A DNA stretch of 64,000 bases from a bacterium (GTDB lineage Bacteria; Spirochaetota; Leptospiria; Leptospirales; Leptonemataceae), in the NCBI GenBank assembly GCA_024742665.1, contig JANSYA010000007.1:1-64000 (forward strand), read 5' to 3'. A program made the position numbers and the translations under genes. The notes beneath the pieces are model-generated. The model made no database searches, was not told where the DNA came from, and worked only from the letters and a program-made list of their open reading frames with translations. Shown here in pieces: positions 1 through 8,600 of this stretch (its first letter is position 1; every line of letters starts with the position of its first letter).

Positions 1-927
1 GCGGCTTACGGCGGCAGCGAAGAAGCTCAGATCGCGGCCGGCACCCTGGCCGGTGGAATGATGGGCGCCGGCGTGATGATGATCAATCCGGGCGGCCGAC
101 TCCCGATTGGTCGCGCGGGGAAGCTGGGGGAGACGGTTTCGCTGTCCCAGGCAGTAAAAGTCAACAGGTACCTTGATTCTATCGGCGTTGACAAACATGC
201 GCGACGGAGTTTCTTGAAGACCGGCGATGTTGACGGATTGGCTGGGTGGATTTCGGCACGTGATGTGGAGTTGCCCCGAAAATTAGATGTGGATTCTCCA
301 GAAATGGTGGAGCATTTGCGGTCGGCGAATACACACGAGATTTACGAAGGGCGAAAGCTCGCGCCAATTGGTCATAGTGGCTTGAATGAAAATTTGCAGC
401 TGGCAATTATGGAGAGTCTGCCGCCTGACGTGGTGGGTGTTTTCCGAGATAGAGCTTACGCATACGGAATTGGCAAGGCAAAGCCCGCTGGTGCAAAGAC
501 CCTTCAGGAGCTAAATTCGGGCGGTCGGTTTGTAAAGTTATCGGACGGGACAGAAGCTTTGGTGGTTTCCGATTTGGATCCATATGCGTTTACAGATCTT
601 AATGGAAATCTCCTGTCTAATGATGAGGCGATCGCCTTGATGAATAAGATTGAGAAGAATTTCCAGATCCGAGAGTTTGGATCGTATGACAAGACCAAAC
701 GCTACGTTAACGGTGAGCATGGCGACCAAGTAAATGGCGAATGGGGGCAATGGCCGGGCACTGAGACCGTGAAAGCCCGCAATGAAGTTGTTTATACTTT
801 CAGCAATAATGGTTTTATGCAGGCCGAGCGAGCGAATACGTTTAAGAATCGCTTGCCGTTGCAGTTATCGAATCGTAAACGAGCAATGTATGACCGGTTA
901 ATGTATGAGTTCGAGAGGATGTTTTGA
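1..927 (+). CDS. 3' end of a polymorphic toxin; C-terminal domain with ExoY/CyaA-like motifs
   Basis: The frame is open from the first base of the window, so this is the C-terminal part of a larger protein whose start lies outside. The first ~40 residues are Gly/Ala/Met-rich, like the hydrophobic linker that precedes toxin tips in secreted polymorphic toxins. The tip contains an Asp-Leu-Asp pair (codons from 571) followed about 50 residues later by His-Gly-x-Gln-Val-Asn (His at 718-720). This order recalls the metal-binding DxD and the catalytic His-Gly of anthrax edema factor, CyaA and ExoY nucleotidyl cyclase toxins. The spacing is shorter than in ExoY or CyaA, so the assignment is a hypothesis. 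The context of a terminal toxin with an immunity-like gene 25 bp downstream supports a toxin role. Base composition is AT-richer than the rest of the window. Confidence 0.5.
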   Translation, partial: AAYGGSEEAQIAAGTLAGGMMGAGVMMINPGGRLPIGRAGKLGETVSLSQAVKVNRYLDSIGVDKHARRSFLKTGDVDGLAGWISARDVELPRKLDVDSPEMVEHLRSANTHEIYEGRKLAPIGHSGLNENLQLAIMESLPPDVVGVFRDRAYAYGIGKAKPAGAKTLQELNSGGRFVKLSDGTEALVVSDLDPYAFTDLNGNLLSNDEAIALMNKIEKNFQIREFGSYDKTKRYVNGEHGDQVNGEWGQWPGTETVKARNEVVYTFSNNGFMQAERANTFKNRLPLQLSNRKRAMYDRLMYEFERMF

Positions 928-952
928 AGTAGGTGCCCGTGAGGAGTGTGCG

Positions 953-1756
953 ATGAAAAATAAGAGCCTTCTGGAATTTAAGGCAAGCCCAGCGGAATAT
1001 ATTGAAATTAATGCGAGAGCGGAAAGCAAAAATCTCCTCGTGCGCATGGTCGATGAATACTGGAATACAATTCCAGTCTACACCATTAGTCGTTGTCCAT
1101 TTTGTAATAAGATTCATGAAGAGCCGGTTGACACATATACGCTTCGGAATTGGATCCCAGAAGCAAGAAGCGGCCGCGATGTGTTTCGGGAAGAGCTCGA
1201 TGTTCGACGTCACTGTCAACACATGGTTATAGTACAGTCGTTCATCAATTTTAACGGGATTCGTCCTGAAGAGTCTGCGACGGAATTGAGCGATGGTCAT
1301 TTCGAGTTCCCGGCGGAGGTTCCCCACGTCATCGGATTTCTCCTTGAGAACGATATGGAAACCGCGGCCGTGATGCATTCACTCCCAATATGTCGCATCG
1401 AGAATGGGGAATTTGTGCCTCGATATTCTCTTTACACCATTACGTACTACGCGGCGAATCTATTTCACGTTGCGCTATTGGGTGGGAAACTAATGCACTA
1501 TCGTGAAGAGGAGGTGGGTCGTAGAAAACTAGTGCATCCTATGCACGAGGGAGACCAGGATGACTGGTGGAACCTTTGGAAGTGGGTTGAGCAGGATCTG
1601 CTATGGTGGTTGGAGCCTGATCAGCCGGGCAGTGTCTTGCAGCATGGCTCATACGAAGAATTTCCGTATAAGGAAATCAAAGGCCGTCGTTTCCCCTATT
1701 GGTCTATGGTGCCGTATTCAGTTGAAGAGCTGAGGACCATGAAGGAGGAGTCGTGA
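953..1756 (+). CDS. Probable cognate immunity protein (unknown family)
   Basis: This 267-residue protein starts at ATG 953, preceded by a good GAGGAG ribosome-binding site at 941-946. An upstream in-frame start at 905 would overlap the toxin gene and is less likely. I do not recognise the family. It has a CPFC zinc-knuckle-like pair near residue 50, many Trp and Tyr residues, no signal peptide and no membrane segment, so it is probably a cytoplasmic soluble protein. Its position directly behind a toxin C-terminus and the partial second copy at 2501 are typical of immunity genes in polymorphic-toxin loci. Function is inferred only from this context. Confidence 0.55.
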   Translation: MKNKSLLEFKASPAEYIEINARAESKNLLVRMVDEYWNTIPVYTISRCPFCNKIHEEPVDTYTLRNWIPEARSGRDVFREELDVRRHCQHMVIVQSFINFNGIRPEESATELSDGHFEFPAEVPHVIGFLLENDMETAAVMHSLPICRIENGEFVPRYSLYTITYYAANLFHVALLGGKLMHYREEEVGRRKLVHPMHEGDQDDWWNLWKWVEQDLLWWLEPDQPGSVLQHGSYEEFPYKEIKGRRFPYWSMVPYSVEELRTMKEES

Positions 1757-2267
1757 TTTCTGTTATGAAAAAATTATTGTGAACTGTGTCGAGTAAGGGC
1801 AGCTGTACTGTACTGTAAGCTCCAAAAAATCATCGGCGTTCGTCTCCAGTCGAGTGACGAAAAATCGTCGTCTGAATTGATGAAATCAATACGTCAAAAC
1901 CGAATGAAGCAGCTGGACGCAGTCGCGTTATCTTCGTGCGAAACGCGTTTGCTGCATGATCGGATGTGTTACGTGCGACATGCGCACCGGCGATTGATAA
2001 AACCACCCATCGCGCAGGGGCGCAGGTAAGGATCTATGCGCCCGGCTCTGCAAACGCAAACGACTTTGCAGGGTAAACTCAACTTTCCAAAAATACGAAC
2101 AACTCTGTACGGCGCGTGCAGAATTCGGTATGCTGTCATCTGTTTACGTCTGCGAATTGCAGGCCATGTCCCATTTGAAACAATTCTCGCTACGAACAAC
2201 AAGCGAAAGGAATGAGAAGGGTCTGGCGAAGCACGACCGGAGCCTGCGAACGAATAGGAGGGTTTCG
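1757..2267. other. Intergenic stretch inside the toxin/immunity island
   Basis: About 510 bp with no convincing gene. It carries the degenerate repeat at 1814-1903 (listed separately). The stretch could be debris of a displaced toxin cassette, but no toxin-like reading frame was recognised. Confidence 0.4.
1814..1903 (+). repeat. Degenerate intergenic repeat, copy A
   Basis: The segment beginning TGTAAGCTCCAAAAAATC at 1814 matches the one beginning TGTACCCTCCAAAAACCC at 3582, with about 20 of the first 25 bases identical. A second matching block (TGATGAA..CAAT.CGTCA) lies at about 1880 here and 3621 in copy B. Both copies are in the same orientation and differ by an indel of roughly 27 bp. 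They may be worn ends of an insertion element, but no transposase is visible. Confidence 0.4.
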
Positions 2268-2495
2268 ATGACGAAAGCTGAAGCGGAACGAATTGCGAAA
2301 ATATTCATCCTTGAAAAAGCAGGGTATGAAATGAAATTACTCAGAACGAACAGGTCCGAGAGATACCCCGACGATTGGAATGTTCAGTTTGAAACACGAA
2401 ATAGTGATGGTGTGGTTTTTGACGGTCCGACAATCGTCATTGTGAATATAGAAACCGGGCAGGCTAAATTTTTTGGCCAAGACGAGCAGGATTAG
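2268..2495 (+). CDS. Small protein, possible YrhB/Imm35-like immunity protein
   Basis: This 75-residue protein starts at ATG 2268 with a strong AGGAGG at 2256-2261. The longer in-frame start at 2130 lacks such a site. The pattern is an N-terminal helix (TKAEAERIAKIFI), then a strand-rich half ending in a GPTIVIVNIETG segment. That resembles small YrhB/Imm35-type immunity proteins, which have a Gly-Pro and a 'valine-rich strand, acidic-Thr-Gly' ending. It lies 5 bp before the truncated immunity copy at 2501. The family assignment rests on a remembered pattern and is tentative. Confidence 0.45.
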   Translation: MTKAEAERIAKIFILEKAGYEMKLLRTNRSERYPDDWNVQFETRNSDGVVFDGPTIVIVNIETGQAKFFGQDEQD

Positions 2496-2500
2496 GCGAA

Positions 2501-2848
2501 TTGAAAAATGAAGTCTTTTTAAAATTCTTGTGTACTGTCGAAGAGTACTTGGCGGTAAATCATTCCGCTGAAGAAAAGAAATGGCCAGCAACACGATTTG
2601 ATGAGTATTGGGAGATACTTCCGGTTTATGGCATCGCTAAATGCCCCTATTGTGGGGAAATATGCAGAGAGCTAGTAGATACTTATTCTCTTCGAAATTG
2701 GAAACTGGCAGGCGCGGAAGGCAAAAGCGTTTTTATTTATAGGGCGTCGCAGAAAGTATGCGAACATTTCGTAGTAACACAGCCATTCATAAATCTAAAC
2801 GGAATCAAGCCTAATACTGAATCGGCCACCGAGCTTAAGACAATTTGA
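2501..2848 (+). pseudogene. Truncated second copy of the immunity gene at 953
   Basis: This 115-residue frame starts with TTG, a start supported because its first residues (MKNEVFLKF) align with those of the complete copy (MKNKSLLEF). Similarity continues through the CPxC knuckle, the VDTYxLRNW motif and FINxNGIxP, and stops abruptly after the ESATEL segment, near residue 112. The remaining ~155 residues are missing. The stop codon lies inside the 3' end of the convergent exonuclease gene (14 bp overlap), so the breakpoint coincides with that gene's end. It is probably a decayed orphan immunity gene, although a short functional product cannot be excluded. Confidence 0.7.
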
Positions 2849-3356
2849 CCTTGAGTCCGTAGTCTTTATTGAGAGACATGAATGCTTCAGCGTTTCCACG
2901 TGCATCGTCAATTGGATTATGAGTATGGCGGGTTTTCCGAAGGTGTTTGAAATTCTTGCTCATATCTCCAACAAGGCCCTTGTATAGTGAACCTAGATTT
3001 TGGGAGGAATGGCCAAAAGGATTGCGCCTCAAGAACTTTTGAAAATACCAGCAAACGAACATCCAATCGAATCCGTTGTTGTCGCTCACAAAAATTGGTC
3101 TATTGTTTGTAACCTCCAGGACCCATTCTTCAAACTGCTGCATCACCAGCATCGGATCATCGAAGGTTTCTGTGTCCTCGCGCGTCAATCCTGAAACATT
3201 CAAAGCTTCGACTACAAAGTTCTCAGATATGGGCCTAAGCTGTCCGTAAAAAGACTCATCCAGGTCCCCTCGAATTACTATTGCGCCTATTTGCACCATA
3301 GAGTACTCGCCAGGAATTGGCCCATCTGCTTCAATATCTACCATTATGTAAGACAT
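2835..3356 (-). CDS. DEDDh-family 3'-5' exonuclease / exoribonuclease-like protein
   Basis: This 173-residue single-domain protein has the DEDDh signature: Asp7 and Glu9 in VDIEADG, Asp97 in SDNNGFDW, and His146 with Asp151 in THNPIDDARGNAEA. The NPFGHSSxNLGSLYKG segment is characteristic of a compact family annotated as 3'-5' exonuclease or exoribonuclease. It should remove nucleotides from RNA or DNA 3' ends using two metal ions. No accessory domain is present. It sits alone between remnants of other genes in the AT-richer island, so it may have arrived with that island. The family call is firm; the substrate is unknown. Confidence 0.85.
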   Translation of the reverse strand: MSYIMVDIEADGPIPGEYSMVQIGAIVIRGDLDESFYGQLRPISENFVVEALNVSGLTREDTETFDDPMLVMQQFEEWVLEVTNNRPIFVSDNNGFDWMFVCWYFQKFLRRNPFGHSSQNLGSLYKGLVGDMSKNFKHLRKTRHTHNPIDDARGNAEAFMSLNKDYGLKVKLS

Positions 3357-3394
3357 GCTTTTAACCTGCGCTATATAAAAGAAATTTCTGAATC

Positions 3395-3601
3395 TTAACT
3401 ATGTGCGCTCAGAATCGGAAGTGCTTCATTAAGTGACCGGATGATGGGACTCCTGGTGTGTTGCTGGCTTCGCCGAAGGTGAAGCGTGGTCAAACCTGTC
3501 CATCCTGGCAACTCAAAATCGTTCATTCGGCTGTCGCCGATCATTAGTGTTTCCGATATTTGAGAATCCATTTGATTTAACTGTACCCTCCAAAAACCCA
3601 T
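3395..3601 (-). pseudogene. C-terminal remnant of a HAD-superfamily hydrolase
   Basis: The 68-residue frame contains a HAD motif IV-like IGDSRMND, followed by a Gly-containing loop, a TLHL strand and a final I..SLNEAL helix. This is the usual ending of a REG-2/YjjG-type HAD phosphatase. The nucleophile motif (DxDxT) and the cap region are absent. The upstream breakpoint coincides with repeat copy B near 3582-3601, suggesting the 5' part was lost by an event at the repeat. It is probably non-functional. Confidence 0.55.
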
Positions 3602-3690
3602 CGACGCCTATCCCGGACGTGATGAAGACAATTCGTCACAGATTTTGATTCTCCAACCCTCAAAAAATGATCGGCAGGAAAAATCGAGCG
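3582..3690 (+). repeat. Degenerate intergenic repeats, copies B and C
   Basis: Copy B starts at 3582 (TGTACCCTCCAAAAACCC). A third, shorter copy starts near 3655 (ACCCTCAAAAAATGATCGG) and shares a GAAAAATCG block with copy A at 1814. They are in the same orientation as copy A. They border the HAD remnant and the island edge, which fits old insertion or recombination sites. Confidence 0.35.
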
Positions 3691-3939
3691 GCGTAGATTA
3701 CAGTCAGCTAAACCGCGCAGCGCGTCCGCGATTCGCAGGGGAGAGCTTGTAGAAATTTCATGAGTTCGCCTGGATTACGCAGCGGCACTGCGCCTCAGTC
3801 TTGCACCAGGCTCATACAGCCGGCCTGGCTGTTTCAGAAGACGGCACAAGCAGAACGCCGTCCAGGTTAACATCCGGTCCGGGGAACTCAACACGGAAGA
3901 TTCAAAACATGGAAAGCGGCTTTGATGAACAAATCGGCC
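3691..3939. other. Non-coding stretch at the island edge
   Basis: No gene, RNA or clear terminator was recognised between the repeats and the 3' end of the receiver gene at 3940. Base composition changes here towards the GC-rich pattern of the rest of the window. Confidence 0.3.
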
Positions 3940-4314
3940 CTACAATTTCAGATGCAAACTCAATCGTGCCAGCAAAATTTTGGGATCGATCGGCTTTGTG
4001 ACGTAGTCCGTCGCGCCTGAGTGGAACGCGTCTTCTTCGTCGGGGACTTCGCCGCGCGTGGTAACGAATATCACCGGAACCGAGGCGAAGTCCGGTTCCA
4101 GCCGGAGTTGTCGGCACACTTCATAGCCATCCATTTCAGGCATCATTATATCGAGCAGAATGGCGTCAGGTTTCTCCGCTCTGGCGATTGTCAACGCCGC
4201 TTTCCCGTCTCTCGCTGCGCGCACCCGGTACAGCGGACTGAGAATCGTATCCAGAACCGAGAGATTGGTGACTTCATCATCTACGATCAATATACTGTAC
4301 TTAGAATCTTCCAT
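3940..4314 (-). CDS. Stand-alone response-regulator receiver (CheY-like)
   Basis: This 124-residue REC domain has no output domain. The acidic pair follows ILIVDDE, the phosphoacceptor is Asp55 in LLDIMMPEMDG, and the conserved Thr and Lys are in VTTR and TKPI. It lies 2 bp downstream of the giant hybrid kinase gene and is probably its diffusible phosphorylation partner. The [11 protein letters not shown] segment is repeated in the receiver of the kinase encoded at 15763, so the two receivers are close paralogues. Its target is not evident. Confidence 0.92.
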   Translation of the reverse strand: MEDSKYSILIVDDEVTNLSVLDTILSPLYRVRAARDGKAALTIARAEKPDAILLDIMMPEMDGYEVCRQLRLEPDFASVPVIFVTTRGEVPDEEDAFHSGATDYVTKPIDPKILLARLSLHLKL

Positions 4315-4316
4315 TG

Positions 4317-7300
4317 TTATTCAGCTATACCCTGGAGGTCGCGTAACATCTGTCCGGCGCCGTCGAAATCATATTCGTTTAACTTTCGATGTAATATTTC
4401 ATAATCGGAACCCAGATTCGCCTCGAGAAAGCCGGCCTTTTTGCGTTCCAGTTCTTTCAAGGCCTCCGTATCGAATCCTTTTGCCAGGAGGATCAAGCGC
4501 GAGATGTCTATCTTAGAAATATCCCCCGTTTCGCCCGTTTCGTTAGACGATTGATTTAGATTCGGAGCGGGGATGGTTGAGATCGACGAGAGTACCTCGG
4601 CCAGGGCGACTCGTAAATTTTCAAAAGGATCGGCGACCGCCGCGGTCGGATCGGAACCGGCTCGATTCGTGCGCAGGGCGGCTTCAAGCTCCTCTCCGGC
4701 GTCGGCGAGCTTGCGCATACTCAAATTAGCCGCAACGCCCCGGATAGAATGTGCCAGGCTCGTGGCCGTTTCCCACTCTTCCGCGGCGATCGCCGCGTGA
4801 AGCTTGCGATCGTAGCCATCGAAGTCTACGGCGAACTGCGCGAGCATGCGATACAGCGTTTCCCGCTTGCCCTGCAGGCGATCAAGCGCCTCACTAATTT
4901 GAATTCCGGGTAAAGTGGAATCTGCACCGGGCGGCACATGCAGAGACGGAGGCGCTGCTTCGTCGACTTCGACTGCCGCGGCGGCCCCGCGACCATGTTT
5001 GACGAAACGAGATAGAGTTTGTAATAAGCGCCGCGGGTTAATCGGCTTCGCCACATGGTCGTCCATGCCCGAATCCAGCGCCCGGTCGATGTCATCGTTC
5101 ATTACCGTCGCGGTCATCGCGATGATGGGCAGTTCTTTTCCGGCTCTGGTCTCGCGCAGGATTCTCGTCGCGCTGTAGCCGTCAAGCACCGGCATCTGAA
5201 CATCCATCAGAACAGCGTCAAAGTTCGGATCAATCGCGATGATGTCGACGGCCTCCCGCCCGTTAGAGGCCGGAGTAATTATTACGCCTTCCGCCGCCAG
5301 GATTTCCGAAGCGACCTGTAGATTAAGTTCATTATCTTCTACGAGCAGGACTCGCGCGCCCTGTAGATCGATGGCGGGGCCTTCGCCCCCGGCAGACAGA
5401 GGCCTCGCCGTCGACGAAGTCTCCTCGGGTTCCTCCGACACTGCTTCGACTCCGAAGCAGTGTAGAATGGTTTCAAATAGAACGGACTGCTGGACCGGCT
5501 TGCTTAAAAAACCGTCGATCTCCGCATGATTCGCGCGCGCCTGCACCTGGACCTGTTCGGCGCTGAAGGCGGTTACGATGACAATCGTGGGCGCCTTTTC
5601 GCCGAGAGCTTGTTTGATCCGCTTCGCGGCCGTTATGCCGTCCACATCCGGCATCTTCCAGTCCATCAAAATCAAATCGTATGCTTTCCCTGCATCGGCG
5701 GCGAGAGCTTGCTCCAGGGCCCGGGATCCGTTTTCGGCGACGCTTACGACAAACGAAAAGGAGTGTAACATATTCGAAAGCAGTTCCCGCGCGGCGGAAT
5801 TATCATCAACCACCAGGACATTTAAATTCGACAGGCCGGCTGGCACGACTCGCGGTTCGATATCGCCGGCCAGACCGAAAACGCCGGTAAATATAAAAGT
5901 GCTGCCCGCGCCGGGAACGCTTTCCGCGGCGATGTCGCCGCCCATCAATGAAACGATTCTTTGCGAAATCGCGAGTCCCAGGCCGGTACCGCCGAATTTC
6001 CTGGTCGTAGACGCGTCGGCCTGCGAAAACGGTTGAAAGAGTTCCGCGATTTCGGATTGGCGCATGCCAATGCCCGTGTCCTGAACGGAAAATTGAAGCG
6101 TCGCATTGTCGCCATGGCTTTCGAGAGTGCGAACCGAAAGGATTACGCTGCCACGATTCGTGAATTTCAAAGCATTGCCGACCAGATTGATAAAAACCTG
6201 GCCCAGACGAAGAGCGTCTCCGATCAATCGATCCGGAACATCTGGATCCGAAAAAAATGCGAGCTCGATATTTTTCTCTTCCGCCTTGATTGCGAGAATG
6301 CTGGAAACGTTCGAGAGCACTTCGGAAAGTTGAAACTCGGCGTGTTCCAGCTGCATCATCCCCGCCTCGATCTTTGAGAAATCTAAAACGTCGTTGATGA
6401 TGCCGAGCAGCGCGGATCCCGACACCTGGATCTTTTCCAGATACTGACGCTGTCGATCATCCAGATCCGTTTTCGCGGCGAGATACGCCATCCCCAGAAT
6501 CGCGTTTAAGGGCGTGCGAATTTCATGACTGATGTTCGCCAGGAAATCGTCTTTCGCGCGATTGGCCTCCTCCGCTACGACCTTCGCTTTGCGTAACTCT
6601 TCTTCCGCCGACTTCAGCGGCGTAATATCCTGAATCGTGCCTCGCAGCTTCTGGATCCGACCATTTTCGTAAACCGCCCGGCCGTGAACGCTGGCCCAAA
6701 TTTGACGGCCGTCAAAGGTCGCGTAACGAACCACTAAATCGTACGGCCTTCCGGTTCTGGCAAGTTCGTCAAGGCGCGAAGCCAGAATGGGACGGTCGTC
6801 GGGATGGACTGTCTGCATATGCTCTTCGAAGGCCGGTATTTCCGCTGTGCCTTCAGGAAATCCCAGCAGACGAAAGGTCTGGGGCGACCACTCGGCGCGC
6901 GCGGCCTCCGGAAAAAATTCCCAGATGCCCAGTCTGGCGATCGCCTGGGTTTCCTGAAGAACCTGTTCGCTGGCGATCAGACTCGCTTCGATTCGTTTGC
7001 GCAGCACTGTATAACCCAGCTCTTCGCCGATCTCGTCGGTCAGACTCAATAGTTCGGGATTCTCTTCGCGATCTTCCGGAGCGAAAAATTCCATCACCGC
7101 TTCGACCTGATTTTCGACGAAAATCGGAAAGGCGAATCCGGATCCCATGCAGTGCTCATTTCCGAACAAAAGCTTACGCGGAAATTTCTCATCCTGCGTG
7201 ATATGCGAGTTCCAGGTCGCCCGGCGGTCCCGATAGACGCGCCCCGGCAAACCGACCCCGATTGAAAAATCCGTTTCGCCGGTAATCGCGCGAAATTCAG

Positions 7301-8600
7301 CTCCGGCTTTCGCATCTTCGAAAAAAAAGATTCCGGATGAGGTCAGCTTTTGTTCCGCTCCCGCGACAATATAGACATGAGCGACCGGCCACGCGAATTC
7401 CGTCGCAATGATTCGCATAGACTGTTCATACGCTTCGTTTACATGGGCCGCGGCGTTCGCGGCCGAAGCGATTTCACGTAAAATTCGCGAGCGTCGCTCC
7501 AGCCGCTGGAGGCCGCTGTTCGCGGCTTCCAGTTCCCGCGTTCGATCCGCCAGGCGTTCGTGCTCTCGTTTTCGAACTTCCAGAGCCGCTTTATCCGCCG
7601 CACGATTCGATCGTAACCAGCGCAGTGCGAAGAGCAATGAAAGCAGGAAGAGGAGCGCGGTCAGAACAAGGCCGATGAATCCGTTCATCGACCATAGAAC
7701 TCCATCCGGAACGAATACAAGATTCCAGCGTTCCATCTGTCGCCATGAATCGGGAGTCGCGCGGTCCAGGTGAATCGGAGCGTAAATCGCGAGTTTGGTT
7801 CCGCTCCGCAGGCGACGCACGGACCGCGGCCCCCGGGGGATGGCGACGATTTTTTCCAACGCCGCGACGCGTTCGCGTTCGAGGGCGTTGTCCTGGTCCG
7901 GATCATTCAGCAGCACGCGTCCCAGGTCGTTGACGACATAAACGTGTCCGGCGAATTCGCTCTGGATCATGGCAAGGCGCGTTGTTAAAACATTTACATC
8001 ATAATTCAGAACGATCACTCCCGCGGTACGTCCGGCCCTCATGACCGGCGAAGAAAATCGAATGACCGGGACCCGCGGGATCTGGACGACGCCGTTTTCT
8101 TTATTCCAGGCGATACGCGAAATTCGCACGCCTCCGTCCATGCGCATGGTTTCGCTGAAATAGTTTCGACCGCTTTTATTCTGAAGTTCGCGAATTGATA
8201 TTCGCGATGGTCCGTCTGATTCTGAGTTGATCCGGACTACTTCGCGACCTTCTTGATCCAGAAGGCGCGCCTGATTATAATCCTCGCGTTGCCGGGAGAA
8301 GGCCAGCAACCTGCGTTCGAGGGCGCCGCCCGGAACGATCGGATCGTTGGAGTCGCTGACGATATCGGCCAGGATTTGAGAGTCCGCCGCCAGCTTCTGG
8401 ATGTGTTCTCTGAAAAGAGTCGCTTCCTGGACCAGCGCCGCTTGCTGGCGAATGAGAATCCGGTCCTGGGTTTCATAGAGATTGTAGATCGCGAACACAA
8501 AGGCCGCGAGAGAAATGCTGACAGCCAGAAGCACTGTCACAGTCCGTCTCTGATTCCGGTTTGTTGAATCCTGCGATATGCCCATTTCGTCCGACTTCAT
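4317..8600 (-). CDS. Membrane-bound hybrid sensor histidine kinase (Cache-GAF-PAS-HisKA-HATPase-REC-REC-Hpt)
   Basis: This protein of 1427 residues has two membrane helices (about 20-42 and 302-328) that enclose a ~260-residue periplasmic domain of probable dCache type. Cytoplasmic modules follow in order: a coiled coil, GAF (370-535), PAS (545-665), HisKA with His692 in [10 protein letters not shown], HATPase with a GTGLGLAIS box, two receivers ([11 protein letters not shown] and [11 protein letters not shown]) and an Hpt domain ([12 protein letters not shown]). The C-terminal helical tail ends in an EYDFDGA motif, also present in the kinase at 10491. It can carry out a full His-Asp-His relay by itself. 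The start codon overlaps the preceding gene's stop (ATGA), indicating translational coupling. The ligand is unknown. Confidence 0.93.
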   Translation of the reverse strand: MKSDEMGISQDSTNRNQRRTVTVLLAVSISLAAFVFAIYNLYETQDRILIRQQAALVQEATLFREHIQKLAADSQILADIVSDSNDPIVPGGALERRLLAFSRQREDYNQARLLDQEGREVVRINSESDGPSRISIRELQNKSGRNYFSETMRMDGGVRISRIAWNKENGVVQIPRVPVIRFSSPVMRAGRTAGVIVLNYDVNVLTTRLAMIQSEFAGHVYVVNDLGRVLLNDPDQDNALERERVAALEKIVAIPRGPRSVRRLRSGTKLAIYAPIHLDRATPDSWRQMERWNLVFVPDGVLWSMNGFIGLVLTALLFLLSLLFALRWLRSNRAADKAALEVRKREHERLADRTRELEAANSGLQRLERRSRILREIASAANAAAHVNEAYEQSMRIIATEFAWPVAHVYIVAGAEQKLTSSGIFFFEDAKAGAEFRAITGETDFSIGVGLPGRVYRDRRATWNSHITQDEKFPRKLLFGNEHCMGSGFAFPIFVENQVEAVMEFFAPEDREENPELLSLTDEIGEELGYTVLRKRIEASLIASEQVLQETQAIARLGIWEFFPEAARAEWSPQTFRLLGFPEGTAEIPAFEEHMQTVHPDDRPILASRLDELARTGRPYDLVVRYATFDGRQIWASVHGRAVYENGRIQKLRGTIQDITPLKSAEEELRKAKVVAEEANRAKDDFLANISHEIRTPLNAILGMAYLAAKTDLDDRQRQYLEKIQVSGSALLGIINDVLDFSKIEAGMMQLEHAEFQLSEVLSNVSSILAIKAEEKNIELAFFSDPDVPDRLIGDALRLGQVFINLVGNALKFTNRGSVILSVRTLESHGDNATLQFSVQDTGIGMRQSEIAELFQPFSQADASTTRKFGGTGLGLAISQRIVSLMGGDIAAESVPGAGSTFIFTGVFGLAGDIEPRVVPAGLSNLNVLVVDDNSAARELLSNMLHSFSFVVSVAENGSRALEQALAADAGKAYDLILMDWKMPDVDGITAAKRIKQALGEKAPTIVIVTAFSAEQVQVQARANHAEIDGFLSKPVQQSVLFETILHCFGVEAVSEEPEETSSTARPLSAGGEGPAIDLQGARVLLVEDNELNLQVASEILAAEGVIITPASNGREAVDIIAIDPNFDAVLMDVQMPVLDGYSATRILRETRAGKELPIIAMTATVMNDDIDRALDSGMDDHVAKPINPRRLLQTLSRFVKHGRGAAAAVEVDEAAPPSLHVPPGADSTLPGIQISEALDRLQGKRETLYRMLAQFAVDFDGYDRKLHAAIAAEEWETATSLAHSIRGVAANLSMRKLADAGEELEAALRTNRAGSDPTAAVADPFENLRVALAEVLSSISTIPAPNLNQSSNETGETGDISKIDISRLILLAKGFDTEALKELERKKAGFLEANLGSDYEILHRKLNEYDFDGAGQMLRDLQGIAE

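Noticed and set aside
2130..2267. Longer start for the small immunity-like protein
   Set aside because: ATG 2268 has a strong AGGAGG site and a plausible protein start; the upstream part shows no conserved features.
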